Shown in pieces: positions 19,191 to 26,893 of a DNA stretch of 64,000 bases. The notes under the pieces are model-generated. The model saw nothing but the letters and a program-made list of their open reading frames with translations, was not told the DNA's origin and made no database searches. The stretch covers positions 1 through 64,000 of the forward strand of contig JADYXR010000032.1 of the NCBI GenBank assembly GCA_021772095.1, in the 5' to 3' direction. The DNA comes from Candidatus Obscuribacter sp. Its GTDB lineage: Bacteria > Cyanobacteriota > Vampirovibrionia > Obscuribacterales > Obscuribacteraceae. The position numbers were made by a program, and so were the translations under genes. Position 1 is the first letter of the stretch; every line of letters starts with the position of its first letter.

Positions 19191-19223
19191 TTCAAACTGC
19201 GCGTTGATGCGATTCAGTTTGAA
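19191..19223 (-). promoter_or_regulatory. Inverted repeat upstream of the giant beta-helix gene
   Basis: TTCAAACTG (19191-19199) and CAGTTTGAA (19215-19223) are perfect 9-bp arms around a 15-nt loop, about 30 nt upstream of the preferred start at 19162. The arrangement suits an operator or a leader hairpin. It overlaps the alternative upstream start at 19195, which argues against that start. Confidence 0.45.
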
Positions 19224-19363
19224 GCCAACTGACTGTATTGCCAATATCCAGGAGAGTTGAATTGTACTAGAATGCCGGCGCTAAATCAAAGATTGTTGAA
19301 GGACTGCTCGTGATTTCGTCGACACTGGAGTAAGCGGAACATCAGAATGAGAGTCGGGATGGA

Positions 19364-19400
19364 GAAAAAAAACTGCCGACCGCAAATTGCGATCGGCAGT
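19364..19400 (-). terminator. Rho-independent terminator of the 19425-19946 gene
   Basis: On the minus strand an ACTGCCGATCGC-type arm pairs with GCGGTCGGCAGT (hairpin 19372-19400, one G-T pair) and is followed directly by seven T (complement of A7 at 19365-19371). It lies about 25 bp after the stop codon of the small secreted protein gene. Confidence 0.9.
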
Positions 19401-19424
19401 AAACTGTTTTGTTTTTTGAAATAC

Positions 19425-19946
19425 TTAGAATCTGAAAGCGTTGCGGATGCTCGTCATCAAGCCTGGTTGTCTGTTATGAATGTAGTCCAAGAATTGTGGA
19501 TCATTGTATTGATTCCATTCGTAGCCACCATTCCAATTGTTGTTATGGTATGCGAGCCATTGAGCGCGCAGTTGCGAATCTAGTTGAGCACGTTGGGCCG
19601 CGCTTACCTGAGCGCTACGAGCCGCCCAGTTATTGTGCACGTAGTTGCGCTGCTCATTCCAGTTGTGGCGGTTCCAGTCCCATTTCGCGCTCTGGACCGC
19701 GCGTCTTTGGTTTTTATAATAGTGCTTGACCTGTTTGTTATTGTTTCTGTTTACTTGCTTGTAAACATGCTTGTTGTACTTGTGGTACTGATTAGAACGC
19801 TTGGGGGTGTAATGCCTCGTCACGTGTCGGTCATTGCGACCGTCGCGACGGCCATCGTGACGGTCGTCGTTTCGAGCGAAAGCTGGAGTAGCAAGACTAA
19901 AAAGTGCTGCAACTGCAATCAATTTTATCGTAAGGCTGTTACGCAT
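19425..19946 (-). CDS. Small secreted Asn/His/Arg-rich protein
   Basis: 173 residues. A signal peptide (about 1-24, LIAVAALFSLATPAFA) is followed by a strongly basic, Asn-, His-, Tyr- and Arg-rich chain (about 25-120) with DDRHDGRRDGRNDRH and many Asn/Lys pairs. A Trp/Tyr-rich C-terminal half (NNWNGGYEWNQYNDPQF) follows. No enzyme motif is visible. The composition suggests a cell-wall, polyanion or metal-binding secreted protein. It is followed by a strong terminator and sits downstream of the PepSY_TM gene on the same strand (118 bp away), so it may be transcribed separately. Confidence 0.75.
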   Translation of the reverse strand: MRNSLTIKLIAVAALFSLATPAFARNDDRHDGRRDGRNDRHVTRHYTPKRSNQYHKYNKHVYKQVNRNNNKQVKHYYKNQRRAVQSAKWDWNRHNWNEQRNYVHNNWAARSAQVSAAQRAQLDSQLRAQWLAYHNNNWNGGYEWNQYNDPQFLDYIHNRQPGLMTSIRNAFRF

Positions 19947-20064
19947 TGTTTCTCCTGGAGGGCGTGGTGATTATTTCCGTCATACGGAACTAAAGTTATG
20001 GAATCCATATAGCACAATGTAATTGTCTGGAAGCTGTCTATGATGCCAAGCGACGCCGTGGCGG

Positions 20065-21315
20065 TTATTCGAGTCTGCTCGATTCTGCTCGCTTTGCTTT
20101 GCGATACGCTATGCCGTGCGCGAATAAAAATAACCCGGTGATAGATAGAACCGCAGGTGTGAGACCGATAAGAAGCCACGCTGTTTTTGAGATCGTGCCG
20201 AGGAATCTTCCAAAATGGATGTTTATCAATAACTGGATAATCAGATCACCCATTGGCGGTTTTTCTGAAGTGGAAACGGCAAGAACTTTTCCAGAATTCG
20301 GATCCAAAAATACTTGTGTGCGCGGGTTATTTGGGTCGGCATATTCAGAGTCGCTAAGCCATACTCGAACAGATTTGCGACGCTTGTCGGGGTAGGCAAT
20401 TCGTTCGACGAAAAAACGGCTGCTTGACTGCTTTTTCGCGATTTCGACAAATCGATCTATAGGAATTGCGACCGAAACTTTTGGCGATTGTTCGGGATTA
20501 GAATCATTGTCATCTGGCTCAGCCAGCTTCTTTTGCGAAGAGACTGGAACAATCGCATTCAAATTCTTTTCAAAAAATTCGGGGAAGCCAAAATAGAAAC
20601 CGCTGATACTCCAGACAAGCAAAACAGGTAAAAGCCAGATGCCGAGCACGCTATGAAGGTTCCACACTACACGTTTCAGACTACCCTTCAATGGCAATCG
20701 AAAACCGTCGAGCCAATTAGTTATGCCTCGCCACCAGACGACGAGTCCCGTTACAACTAAAGTGAACAGGCATGCGGCGCCAACTCCATTTGCGATTCTT
20801 CCTGTTTTTCCGTTTAGTAAATTGAAGTGCAAATCGCGGAGAAATTTTAAAACGTCGTTTTCTTTTTTTACTCCCAGGACTTTCCCGGTAAACGGATCGA
20901 CTTCGCAATGAATTTTCTTGCCATCCTTAGTTGCTGTGAAAACATCTACTGGATGCGTGTTTTCGTGCGACACAATAAGACCGGTGACTTTGTATCCGAG
21001 AAATTCCTTTTCGGAATTTCTTACGATGTCGCTAAATGATGTTCGTTCTGCTTGAACAGAGATCTTCGGCGATGGGCATAACCACGCGGACAACTCATCG
21101 TGAAATACCAGGGAAACTCCAGTCAGGCTCATCAACAAGATGTACAGGGCGACAACGACGCCAACCCATTTGTGAATCAGGAAGATCGCTTTTCGAATCT
21201 TCGAGCGCTGCGGAGTTTTGATAAGCAAACTCAAGTCGGAATGGAACGGCTTCGATTTGCTTGTTTGCAGTTGCTGTGAATCAACCGGCACGTGCCACCA
21301 CCTTTGGTGCTTCAT
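20065..21315 (-). CDS. PepSY-associated transmembrane protein (PiuB/FoxB-like)
   Basis: 416 residues with four main membrane segments, near 45-65 (VVALYILLMSLTGVSLVFH), 160-182, 205-232 (LGIWLLPVLLVWSISGFYFGF) and 365-395. Large extracytoplasmic PepSY-type regions lie between them. The opening IHKWVGVVVALY and the FDGR/HSVLG-type pattern are hallmarks of PepSY_TM proteins. Members such as PiuB and FoxB are linked to iron uptake and ferrisiderophore reduction in the inner membrane, and conserved His residues in these helices may bind haem. The start overlaps the end of the upstream MFS gene by 35 nt, indicating one operon with it and the GCS2-type ligase. Confidence 0.85.
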   Translation of the reverse strand: MKHQRWWHVPVDSQQLQTSKSKPFHSDLSLLIKTPQRSKIRKAIFLIHKWVGVVVALYILLMSLTGVSLVFHDELSAWLCPSPKISVQAERTSFSDIVRNSEKEFLGYKVTGLIVSHENTHPVDVFTATKDGKKIHCEVDPFTGKVLGVKKENDVLKFLRDLHFNLLNGKTGRIANGVGAACLFTLVVTGLVVWWRGITNWLDGFRLPLKGSLKRVVWNLHSVLGIWLLPVLLVWSISGFYFGFPEFFEKNLNAIVPVSSQKKLAEPDDNDSNPEQSPKVSVAIPIDRFVEIAKKQSSSRFFVERIAYPDKRRKSVRVWLSDSEYADPNNPRTQVFLDPNSGKVLAVSTSEKPPMGDLIIQLLINIHFGRFLGTISKTAWLLIGLTPAVLSITGLFLFAHGIAYRKAKRAESSRLE

Positions 21316-22705
21316 GATCCTGGTGAACCGGCACGTTCTTGAAACAGAAATATAAACTGACGTCGTAAATGCTTTTGAACGCTCCAGCCAGAATCAGAGG
21401 CAGTCCCGTCGTTACGTTTTGGAGTAGGAAACCAGTCAGAGTCGGAGCAATGCCTTGCGCGATTGCTCGCGCGGATGTCGTCAATCCCGCGGCGAAAGGG
21501 CGATCTTTTTCAGCCACGATCAGCATGGTGTACGCTTGTCGGACTGGTATGTCCATTGATGAAAATGCGCTGCGCAAAAGAAGCAATCCCGCCGCGAACC
21601 AGGCGTTCGGCAAGAACGGCATCAGGCATAATGCCAGGCTGGTCGGCAAGTGCGTGAATACCATTGTGTTGAGGAGACCCACTTTCTTTACGATCATAGG
21701 CGCAAAGAAGAATGACAGAGCGGCAATCACGTTGCAACAGAAGTAAACCGGTCCAAGGAAAGTGGCGTCAACTTGATACCGCTGATAGAACCATAATGTT
21801 AGTAGTGATTGAACGATGAAGCCACCACCAAACGCGTCCAGGCTTTGAAGCGCGGCTAGTTGATATATGAACTTCTTGCTCGAAGGAGGCGATGTTTGTG
21901 ATTCCGTTTTCTCTTCCAGCCCCTCTGCCAGCCCCAGCCCTGTTGATGCTTGTGAGGTCTCGGTCTCATTCGAGTTGGTTTCGCGCGGCGCTGAATTGCT
22001 GATATCAGTGGAAGGTTTTATATCTTGCTGGAATTGCGTCTTGACCGACTGAGCGTGGGGCGCGAATTTCACCATGGAATAAAGAATAGCAAGAACGATT
22101 CCGCCAGCCGCGTAAATTAGAAAAATTGTTTGGTACGCCTGAACGACCGGCGCAGAGCTCATCGCCGCCACGCATATTCCAGCAAGCAGTGCTCCAATTG
22201 CTGCACCGCCGAAACCAACCATGTTGTACCAGGAAAATGCCCCGGTCAACTGTTCGCTTGTCGTTGAGGCGGAGATAATCGTTTGCTCCAAGGGCGCAAA
22301 CGGACCGCCTTCATACCCGGCGGGACTGACGATGCCGCACGTTACCGCGAAGAGCAAAACCAATTTCGATTCAGCCGTCGAAAGTATGATGCCACCACAT
22401 ACGATGACCGCGCAGGCGATGTACAAAACATTCCGAACCCCTACTTTGTTCGCAAATGCAGCCGAGAGTGTGGTCACAAACGCGTCTTCGAGGAGGGTAG
22501 CTGAAAGCAGCATTCCCACCTCGGCGCTGGAGAAGCCACGCTGCAAAAGAAACAACGCGAGGACAATCGAGATAGCGCCGAATCCCATCGTTCTAATGGT
22601 TTTAGCTATACACAAAAGCAAAAGATTGTTTGAACCGCCCGACCATTTGCTCAACGCTCCGCCGAGGTTTAGTTCGCTGGAGTCTGTTGTCGAACGCTCT
22701 GGCAC
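21281..22705 (-). CDS. MFS transporter
   Basis: 474 residues with twelve predicted membrane helices in two halves (about 25-220 and 285-460). A long acidic and Ser/Thr-rich cytoplasmic loop (about 220-285) separates them. The N-terminal half shows SIVLALFLLQRGFSSAEVG and a GPFAPLEQTII stretch in helix 5, typical of drug- or sugar-type facilitators. The substrate cannot be read from the sequence. It starts 9 nt after the ligase gene and overlaps the PepSY_TM gene, so the three are probably made together. An export role for the ligase product is a reasonable inference. Confidence 0.85.
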   Translation of the reverse strand: MPERSTTDSSELNLGGALSKWSGGSNNLLLLCIAKTIRTMGFGAISIVLALFLLQRGFSSAEVGMLLSATLLEDAFVTTLSAAFANKVGVRNVLYIACAVIVCGGIILSTAESKLVLLFAVTCGIVSPAGYEGGPFAPLEQTIISASTTSEQLTGAFSWYNMVGFGGAAIGALLAGICVAAMSSAPVVQAYQTIFLIYAAGGIVLAILYSMVKFAPHAQSVKTQFQQDIKPSTDISNSAPRETNSNETETSQASTGLGLAEGLEEKTESQTSPPSSKKFIYQLAALQSLDAFGGGFIVQSLLTLWFYQRYQVDATFLGPVYFCCNVIAALSFFFAPMIVKKVGLLNTMVFTHLPTSLALCLMPFLPNAWFAAGLLLLRSAFSSMDIPVRQAYTMLIVAEKDRPFAAGLTTSARAIAQGIAPTLTGFLLQNVTTGLPLILAGAFKSIYDVSLYFCFKNVPVHQDHEAPKVVARAG

Positions 22706-22714
22706 GTCACATCC

Positions 22715-23827
22715 TCACATGCACAGAGTCTGTGAAGTCGGACGAATTAGTGCTGAATTTTCTGGAGTTACCACGATACTGCGCATGGTGTCTTTGATGC
22801 TGCCATTCAATTTGAACGTATTGATGACACGATCCGCGGGCGTGACGCCGCTTTCTAAGCGAGACCATAATGTTTTTAAACTTGATCCATCCATCTCAAA
22901 ACGCTGAGCAATTTTCTCTGCGCTTGTTAAGACCAGAGCGGCACGTTCTTTTTCTGATTGAGAGCTAAGCCCATTAACGGACAGATGACGCAGGCGTTCC
23001 AACCGATGTGCATCAGAGGCGCGGCCGGTCAACGATTTGTCGAGCAGCATTGCTAAGCCGCAAAGAAAATAAGCTTTGTAGTCATCCATGTTTTGCGCCA
23101 TCTCGAATCCTTTGAATTCAAAACGAAGCGCTGGTTCAGTGTGAATGTAATACAACGGCGCCCAGGCTGAGCGCTTGAATGTTCTAACCGACTTGCCGAC
23201 GATGCCGTTTTCAGTCCACAAGCCACCATCGTATAATGGTGAGTTGAAAGATAGTGCCACCAGTGATGGTATATAAAAGTTGATCTTTTCGCCGAGTGGT
23301 TCGCGATCGATTTCATCCACCAGGGAATTTGGAATGCTGATGTTCATGTCCGGACCATACGTGGTCATCGCCGTCAAAGCCCACTGCCAGTAATCATGAC
23401 GATGATAATTGGGAGGCGCATGAAAATCATGCGCGGTCGGATGATGAGAAATGGATGCGATCGTCATGTTTGCCTGAGCGAGTTTGCAACGCAAGCGCTC
23501 AGTCAATTCTTTGAGATTTGCAATAGTGGTATCAATTGTCGCCGCAATCGGAGTGCGAATTTCAATGCCCTTCGGAAGCATTTTCGTTGGCTTCATATCG
23601 GCGTCGGTAAGGTAGTAACCTTCGATCAAATATGGATTGGCTTTTTTATGCAGCGGTTTTATATTGAATCCATCAGTTGAAAAATCTGAAACCGGAATGC
23701 TGTCGACCAGCTCGAGGAGCTGCTCAAACCTGAGGTCCTCTTGAAACAACGGCGAAAAGTCTTTGTCGTTCAAAAGACAATGCTCAGTTTCGATACCAAA
23801 TCCAAAATTGTTTTGTTGACTTTCCAT
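22715..23827 (-). CDS. Glutamate-cysteine ligase family 2 (GCS2/YbdK-like) carboxylate-amine ligase
   Basis: 370 residues, close to the usual 350-400 for GCS2 enzymes. The opening FGFGIETEHCLLN (about 8-20) is the family's first acidic metal-binding strand. Later come HHPTAHDF, a GPDMNISIP strand, ALSFNSPLYDGG (family ALSxxSPxxxG) and RFEFKG. The enzyme joins a carboxylate to an amine using ATP, classically glutamate to cysteine, but family members act on other substrates, so the product is open. The gene leads an operon with an MFS transporter and a PepSY_TM protein. No glutathione synthetase is nearby, which argues against simple glutathione synthesis. Confidence 0.8.
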   Translation of the reverse strand: MESQQNNFGFGIETEHCLLNDKDFSPLFQEDLRFEQLLELVDSIPVSDFSTDGFNIKPLHKKANPYLIEGYYLTDADMKPTKMLPKGIEIRTPIAATIDTTIANLKELTERLRCKLAQANMTIASISHHPTAHDFHAPPNYHRHDYWQWALTAMTTYGPDMNISIPNSLVDEIDREPLGEKINFYIPSLVALSFNSPLYDGGLWTENGIVGKSVRTFKRSAWAPLYYIHTEPALRFEFKGFEMAQNMDDYKAYFLCGLAMLLDKSLTGRASDAHRLERLRHLSVNGLSSQSEKERAALVLTSAEKIAQRFEMDGSSLKTLWSRLESGVTPADRVINTFKLNGSIKDTMRSIVVTPENSALIRPTSQTLCM

Positions 23828-24133
23828 ACGGATACCGTGGTCTCGCCTCGCTCATTAGTCTTTCTCAGGGCGAAGCCTATTCGCCTAACTGGCGACACGT
23901 GACTTATTGAGAAACGTTCGCAAATTGCTCCACTGAGTTTAATATATAGACGGCCGAATTCAACGCTTGGCTTCTGATTTAATGTGAATACGTGCGATTT
24001 AGAGATGTTTTGTTACTCTGGATTAATCATCCAGTGGAAATTGGGCCAGCAGGAATCTGGTCTATCGGTAATTGAAATTGATTTGCAGTTCCAACAAAAA
24101 TTCCAGCAAATTTGCCATTTCCGAAATAGCAGT
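23828..24133. other. 306-bp intergenic region without a gene
   Basis: This AT-rich gap lies between two minus-strand transcription units. It should hold the promoter of the GCS2-MFS-PepSY operon and the 3' end of the EntS-like MFS gene. A 10-bp palindrome, GCAAATTTGC, is visible near 24107-24116 but has no flanking signature that I can assign. No coding region is supported. Confidence 0.6.
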
Positions 24134-25396
24134 CTAAGAATTGTTCTCGGATTTATAAAGATCTTCGAGGTTCAGCTTTTTCAATTTTGGCGCCTTGAAG
24201 AATGCAACAACCACCACCAGTAGTGTCATACATCCGCCGAAGACAACCGAAGGAACCAGCCCTAAAAATTTGCACGCCACACCGGATTCGAATTCTCCGA
24301 TCTCGTTTGAAGAACCAATGAAGATGCTGTTGACTGCTGCCACGCGTCCTTTCATATCGTTCGGTGTGAGCAACTGATAGATGGTGGAGCGAAGGTAAAC
24401 GCTGATACCATCTAGTACGCCGCTGACTGCCAGAATACAAAGCGCGATATAGTAATTTGTACTGAGACCGAAGCCAATCATACAAATCCCGAAACCAGCT
24501 ACAGCAGCCATGAATATTCTGCCGGCGTGACCGCCGATCGGATTATGCATCAGATAGGTTGCGCTCAGAAATGCACCAATCGAAGGTGCCGCTCGCAACG
24601 TTCCCAGAGCCTGCGGGCCCATGTGGAAAACTTCGGAAGTGAAGATTGGCAACAGCGCTACGGCGCCACCGAACAACACGGCGAACAGATCCAGTGCCAT
24701 CGCAGCCAGTACTATCTGGTTTGAGAAAACAAAATTCAATCCCTCTTTTATATTTTCGACTATCGAGTCATGTTTTTGCGGTTCAATTACGCTGTCAGTT
24801 TTGATCATGGAAAAGCAGACTAGACCGAACAAGCACAACACAGTCGCCGCAGCATAAGTCCATCCGGCGCCAAAACCTACGTATAAAAAACCGCCCAGAA
24901 TTGGTCCTACCATTGCGCAAGACTGCCACGCCGTGCTGTTCCACGCAGCCGCGTTGCCATAATGCTCGCGCGGAACGATATCTGATAACAAACCAAACAT
25001 CGCTGGATTGTAGAATCCACGAGCAAAACCAGAAACCGCAATGGCGACGAAAATCACGGTAGTGAGCGAGTCGCCGGGCGGAAGTTTCAGCGTGAAGCCG
25101 GCAAGAGTTGCAATTGTGCACAGCACAACAAAAACGGCGATGCGCGTGATCATACGTCGATTAGTTCTGTCGGCGACGTGACCGGCGTACAGCGAAATGC
25201 CGATGGAGGGCAGCGCTTCGGTCAGTCCAATCATGCCGAGCGCTAACGGGTTTTTTGTCAGCTCATAAATTTGCCATCCGACAGCCATTGCTTGAATCTG
25301 CACAGCCAGCGTGACGAAACATTTGCCGGCGAAAAGAAACCTGAAATCAGGAATTTTGATTGCGGCGTAAGGACTGGCGGTAGGTTGGTCGGTCAT
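24134..25396 (-). CDS. MFS transporter, EntS-like (MFS_3) family
   Basis: About 420 residues from the ATG at 25396, preferred over one at 25438 that has no ribosome site and adds 14 polar residues. Twelve membrane helices are visible. The beginning YAAIKIPDFRFLFAGK, then MAVGWQIYELTKNPLALG and GHVADRTNRR (the loop 2-3 motif), match the EntS/YbdA-type exporter group, whose best-known member exports enterobactin. Others export antibiotics or unknown metabolites. It lies upstream of the GCS2-MFS-PepSY operon on the same strand, separated by 306 bp. Confidence 0.85.
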   Translation of the reverse strand: MTDQPTASPYAAIKIPDFRFLFAGKCFVTLAVQIQAMAVGWQIYELTKNPLALGMIGLTEALPSIGISLYAGHVADRTNRRMITRIAVFVVLCTIATLAGFTLKLPPGDSLTTVIFVAIAVSGFARGFYNPAMFGLLSDIVPREHYGNAAAWNSTAWQSCAMVGPILGGFLYVGFGAGWTYAAATVLCLFGLVCFSMIKTDSVIEPQKHDSIVENIKEGLNFVFSNQIVLAAMALDLFAVLFGGAVALLPIFTSEVFHMGPQALGTLRAAPSIGAFLSATYLMHNPIGGHAGRIFMAAVAGFGICMIGFGLSTNYYIALCILAVSGVLDGISVYLRSTIYQLLTPNDMKGRVAAVNSIFIGSSNEIGEFESGVACKFLGLVPSVVFGGCMTLLVVVVAFFKAPKLKKLNLEDLYKSENNS

Positions 25397-25684
25397 GGTG
25401 TCGCCTGGACTTGGACGTTGTGATATCGCGTCGTGCATGAATCATAGCAAAGTCGCAGAACACGCACCGATGATTGAATGGAACGCTTGAAATGCGGTGA
25501 TGAACGGACGAGTTATGAGAGATGTGTCATACTATTTCTTCCTAAATGAAACGCGTATAGCGTCGAAACAGTGACGGCTGTAAAGGTCTTCGTTAGACTT
25601 GCGATTCTTTCGTAAAGGACTAGCGTTCGAGTGCACCATATGCGGTGACCGTTATGTTCAACAGTTAATCCCAAGGAGTTAGTA

Positions 25685-26242
25685 ATGGCAAATCGGTATT
25701 TTGGTGCGTTGGTTTTGTTGCTCTCTTTAGCCGGTCCTGCGCTGGCCGGGGACTATCCTAAACAGAAGTACGACGCCACCTACACGATGACCGGACCTCA
25801 AGGCGCGTCGGAGATGCGCATGGCATCGGACGGTGCAGGAAAGTTTTTAACTAAGACCAAGATGCAGGGGCAGGCATACACAAGTATCGTTGACTACTTG
25901 AAGATGACCAGCACCACTTTGATCGAACAAAGCAAAATGGCAATGCAGACCAAACTCCCGGAAACTTCAAAGTATGTCGGCGACGAGAGCTCGGTTAAAA
26001 AAGCTGGTGGTAAATCCTTAGGCGCCAGGGTGGTCGCGGGTCATCCATGTCATGGTTGGCAGTACACCAGCGGTGGTGTCAAAAGCGAATCGTGGCTTGG
26101 CGACGATGTCAAAATAATGGTCCAATCGACCACTAAAGCGCCCGGCGGCACAACCGTGATGACGCTTAAATCAGTGGGTGGAGCTCCGCCGGCGAGCGCG
26201 TTTGAGATCCCTAAGGGATACAAAATGATGAAGACTCCTTAG
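25685..26242 (+). CDS. Secreted DUF4412-like protein
   Basis: 185 residues with a strong Shine-Dalgarno (AAGGAG, 6-nt spacing). The signal peptide is about 1-21 (FGALVLLLSLAGPALA). The mature protein is a small beta-rich domain of LolA/DUF4412 style: an early strand YDATYTMTGPQG, a TSIVDYLKMT segment and a tail ending FEIPKGYKMM. A closing 'P-x-G-Y' phrase is characteristic of DUF4412 proteins. A periplasmic location is likely; no enzymatic role is known. The next gene starts 4 nt later, so they are co-transcribed. Confidence 0.75.
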   Translation: MANRYFGALVLLLSLAGPALAGDYPKQKYDATYTMTGPQGASEMRMASDGAGKFLTKTKMQGQAYTSIVDYLKMTSTTLIEQSKMAMQTKLPETSKYVGDESSVKKAGGKSLGARVVAGHPCHGWQYTSGGVKSESWLGDDVKIMVQSTTKAPGGTTVMTLKSVGGAPPASAFEIPKGYKMMKTP

Positions 26243-26246
26243 GCGA

Positions 26247-26867
26247 ATGAAGCAAATGAACAATCGCGCCGAGGACATTTTGCGCGAATCGAACACCATA
26301 ATCACAGGAGATCATTTCGTTTATATCTCCGGTGATCACGGTTCTGGGTGGGTCAATAAAGACGCGCTCCTGCCGTACACCGCCAAGGTTTCTGAGTTGG
26401 CTCAATTGCTGGCGCAGGCTTGTGAAAACCTGGGCGCCGAAATTGTTTGTGGCCCGGCAATCGGCGGACTGGTGATGTCGCAGTGGGTGGCACACTTCCT
26501 GCAACTACCGAGTGTTTTCACTGAGCACGGCTTGGACAAATCGCAGCCCGGTCTGCAACCGCCGTTTGTTCTAAAGCGTGGGTTTGATGAACTGATCGAA
26601 GGGAAAAAAGTTCTTGTTGTTGATGACATTGTCAACACTGGTCTTTCCATCAGGCAGACTGTAGCCGCGATAGAGCGGTGCGGCGGCGAGGTGATTGCAG
26701 GCGCTGCGTATTGTTCTCGCGGCAATGTTGATGCTGCCGTCATGAACCCTCAAAAATTTTGTTTATCTCGTGGAATTCAAAATTCCGGCATGGCCGGAGG
26801 ATACCTGCGAGCTCTGCAGATCATCAGTTCCAGTCAACACAAAGTTCGCACACGGCGCCGATTTTGA
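26247..26867 (+). CDS. Orotate phosphoribosyltransferase-like protein with an apparent C-terminal frameshift
   Basis: 206 residues as read. The type I phosphoribosyltransferase PRPP loop VVDDIVNTG is at 124-132, with CGPAIGG at 68-74 and a hood region near 90-115. It should transfer phosphoribose from PRPP to a base, orotate by similarity to PyrE. From about residue 168 the reading changes character. Shifting by one base at CAAAAATTTT (26751-26760) gives a good family C-terminus in the other frame, running YLVEFKIPAWPEDTCELC and on to AHGADFEIRRKK, with a stop at 26884-26886. The intact protein would be about 212 residues. A one-base insertion, real or from the assembly, is likely. The gene follows the DUF4412-like gene by 4 nt. 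Confidence 0.8.
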   Translation: MKQMNNRAEDILRESNTIITGDHFVYISGDHGSGWVNKDALLPYTAKVSELAQLLAQACENLGAEIVCGPAIGGLVMSQWVAHFLQLPSVFTEHGLDKSQPGLQPPFVLKRGFDELIEGKKVLVVDDIVNTGLSIRQTVAAIERCGGEVIAGAAYCSRGNVDAAVMNPQKFCLSRGIQNSGMAGGYLRALQIISSSQHKVRTRRRF

Positions 26868-26893
26868 AATCCGCCGTAAGAAATAGACTAGAG

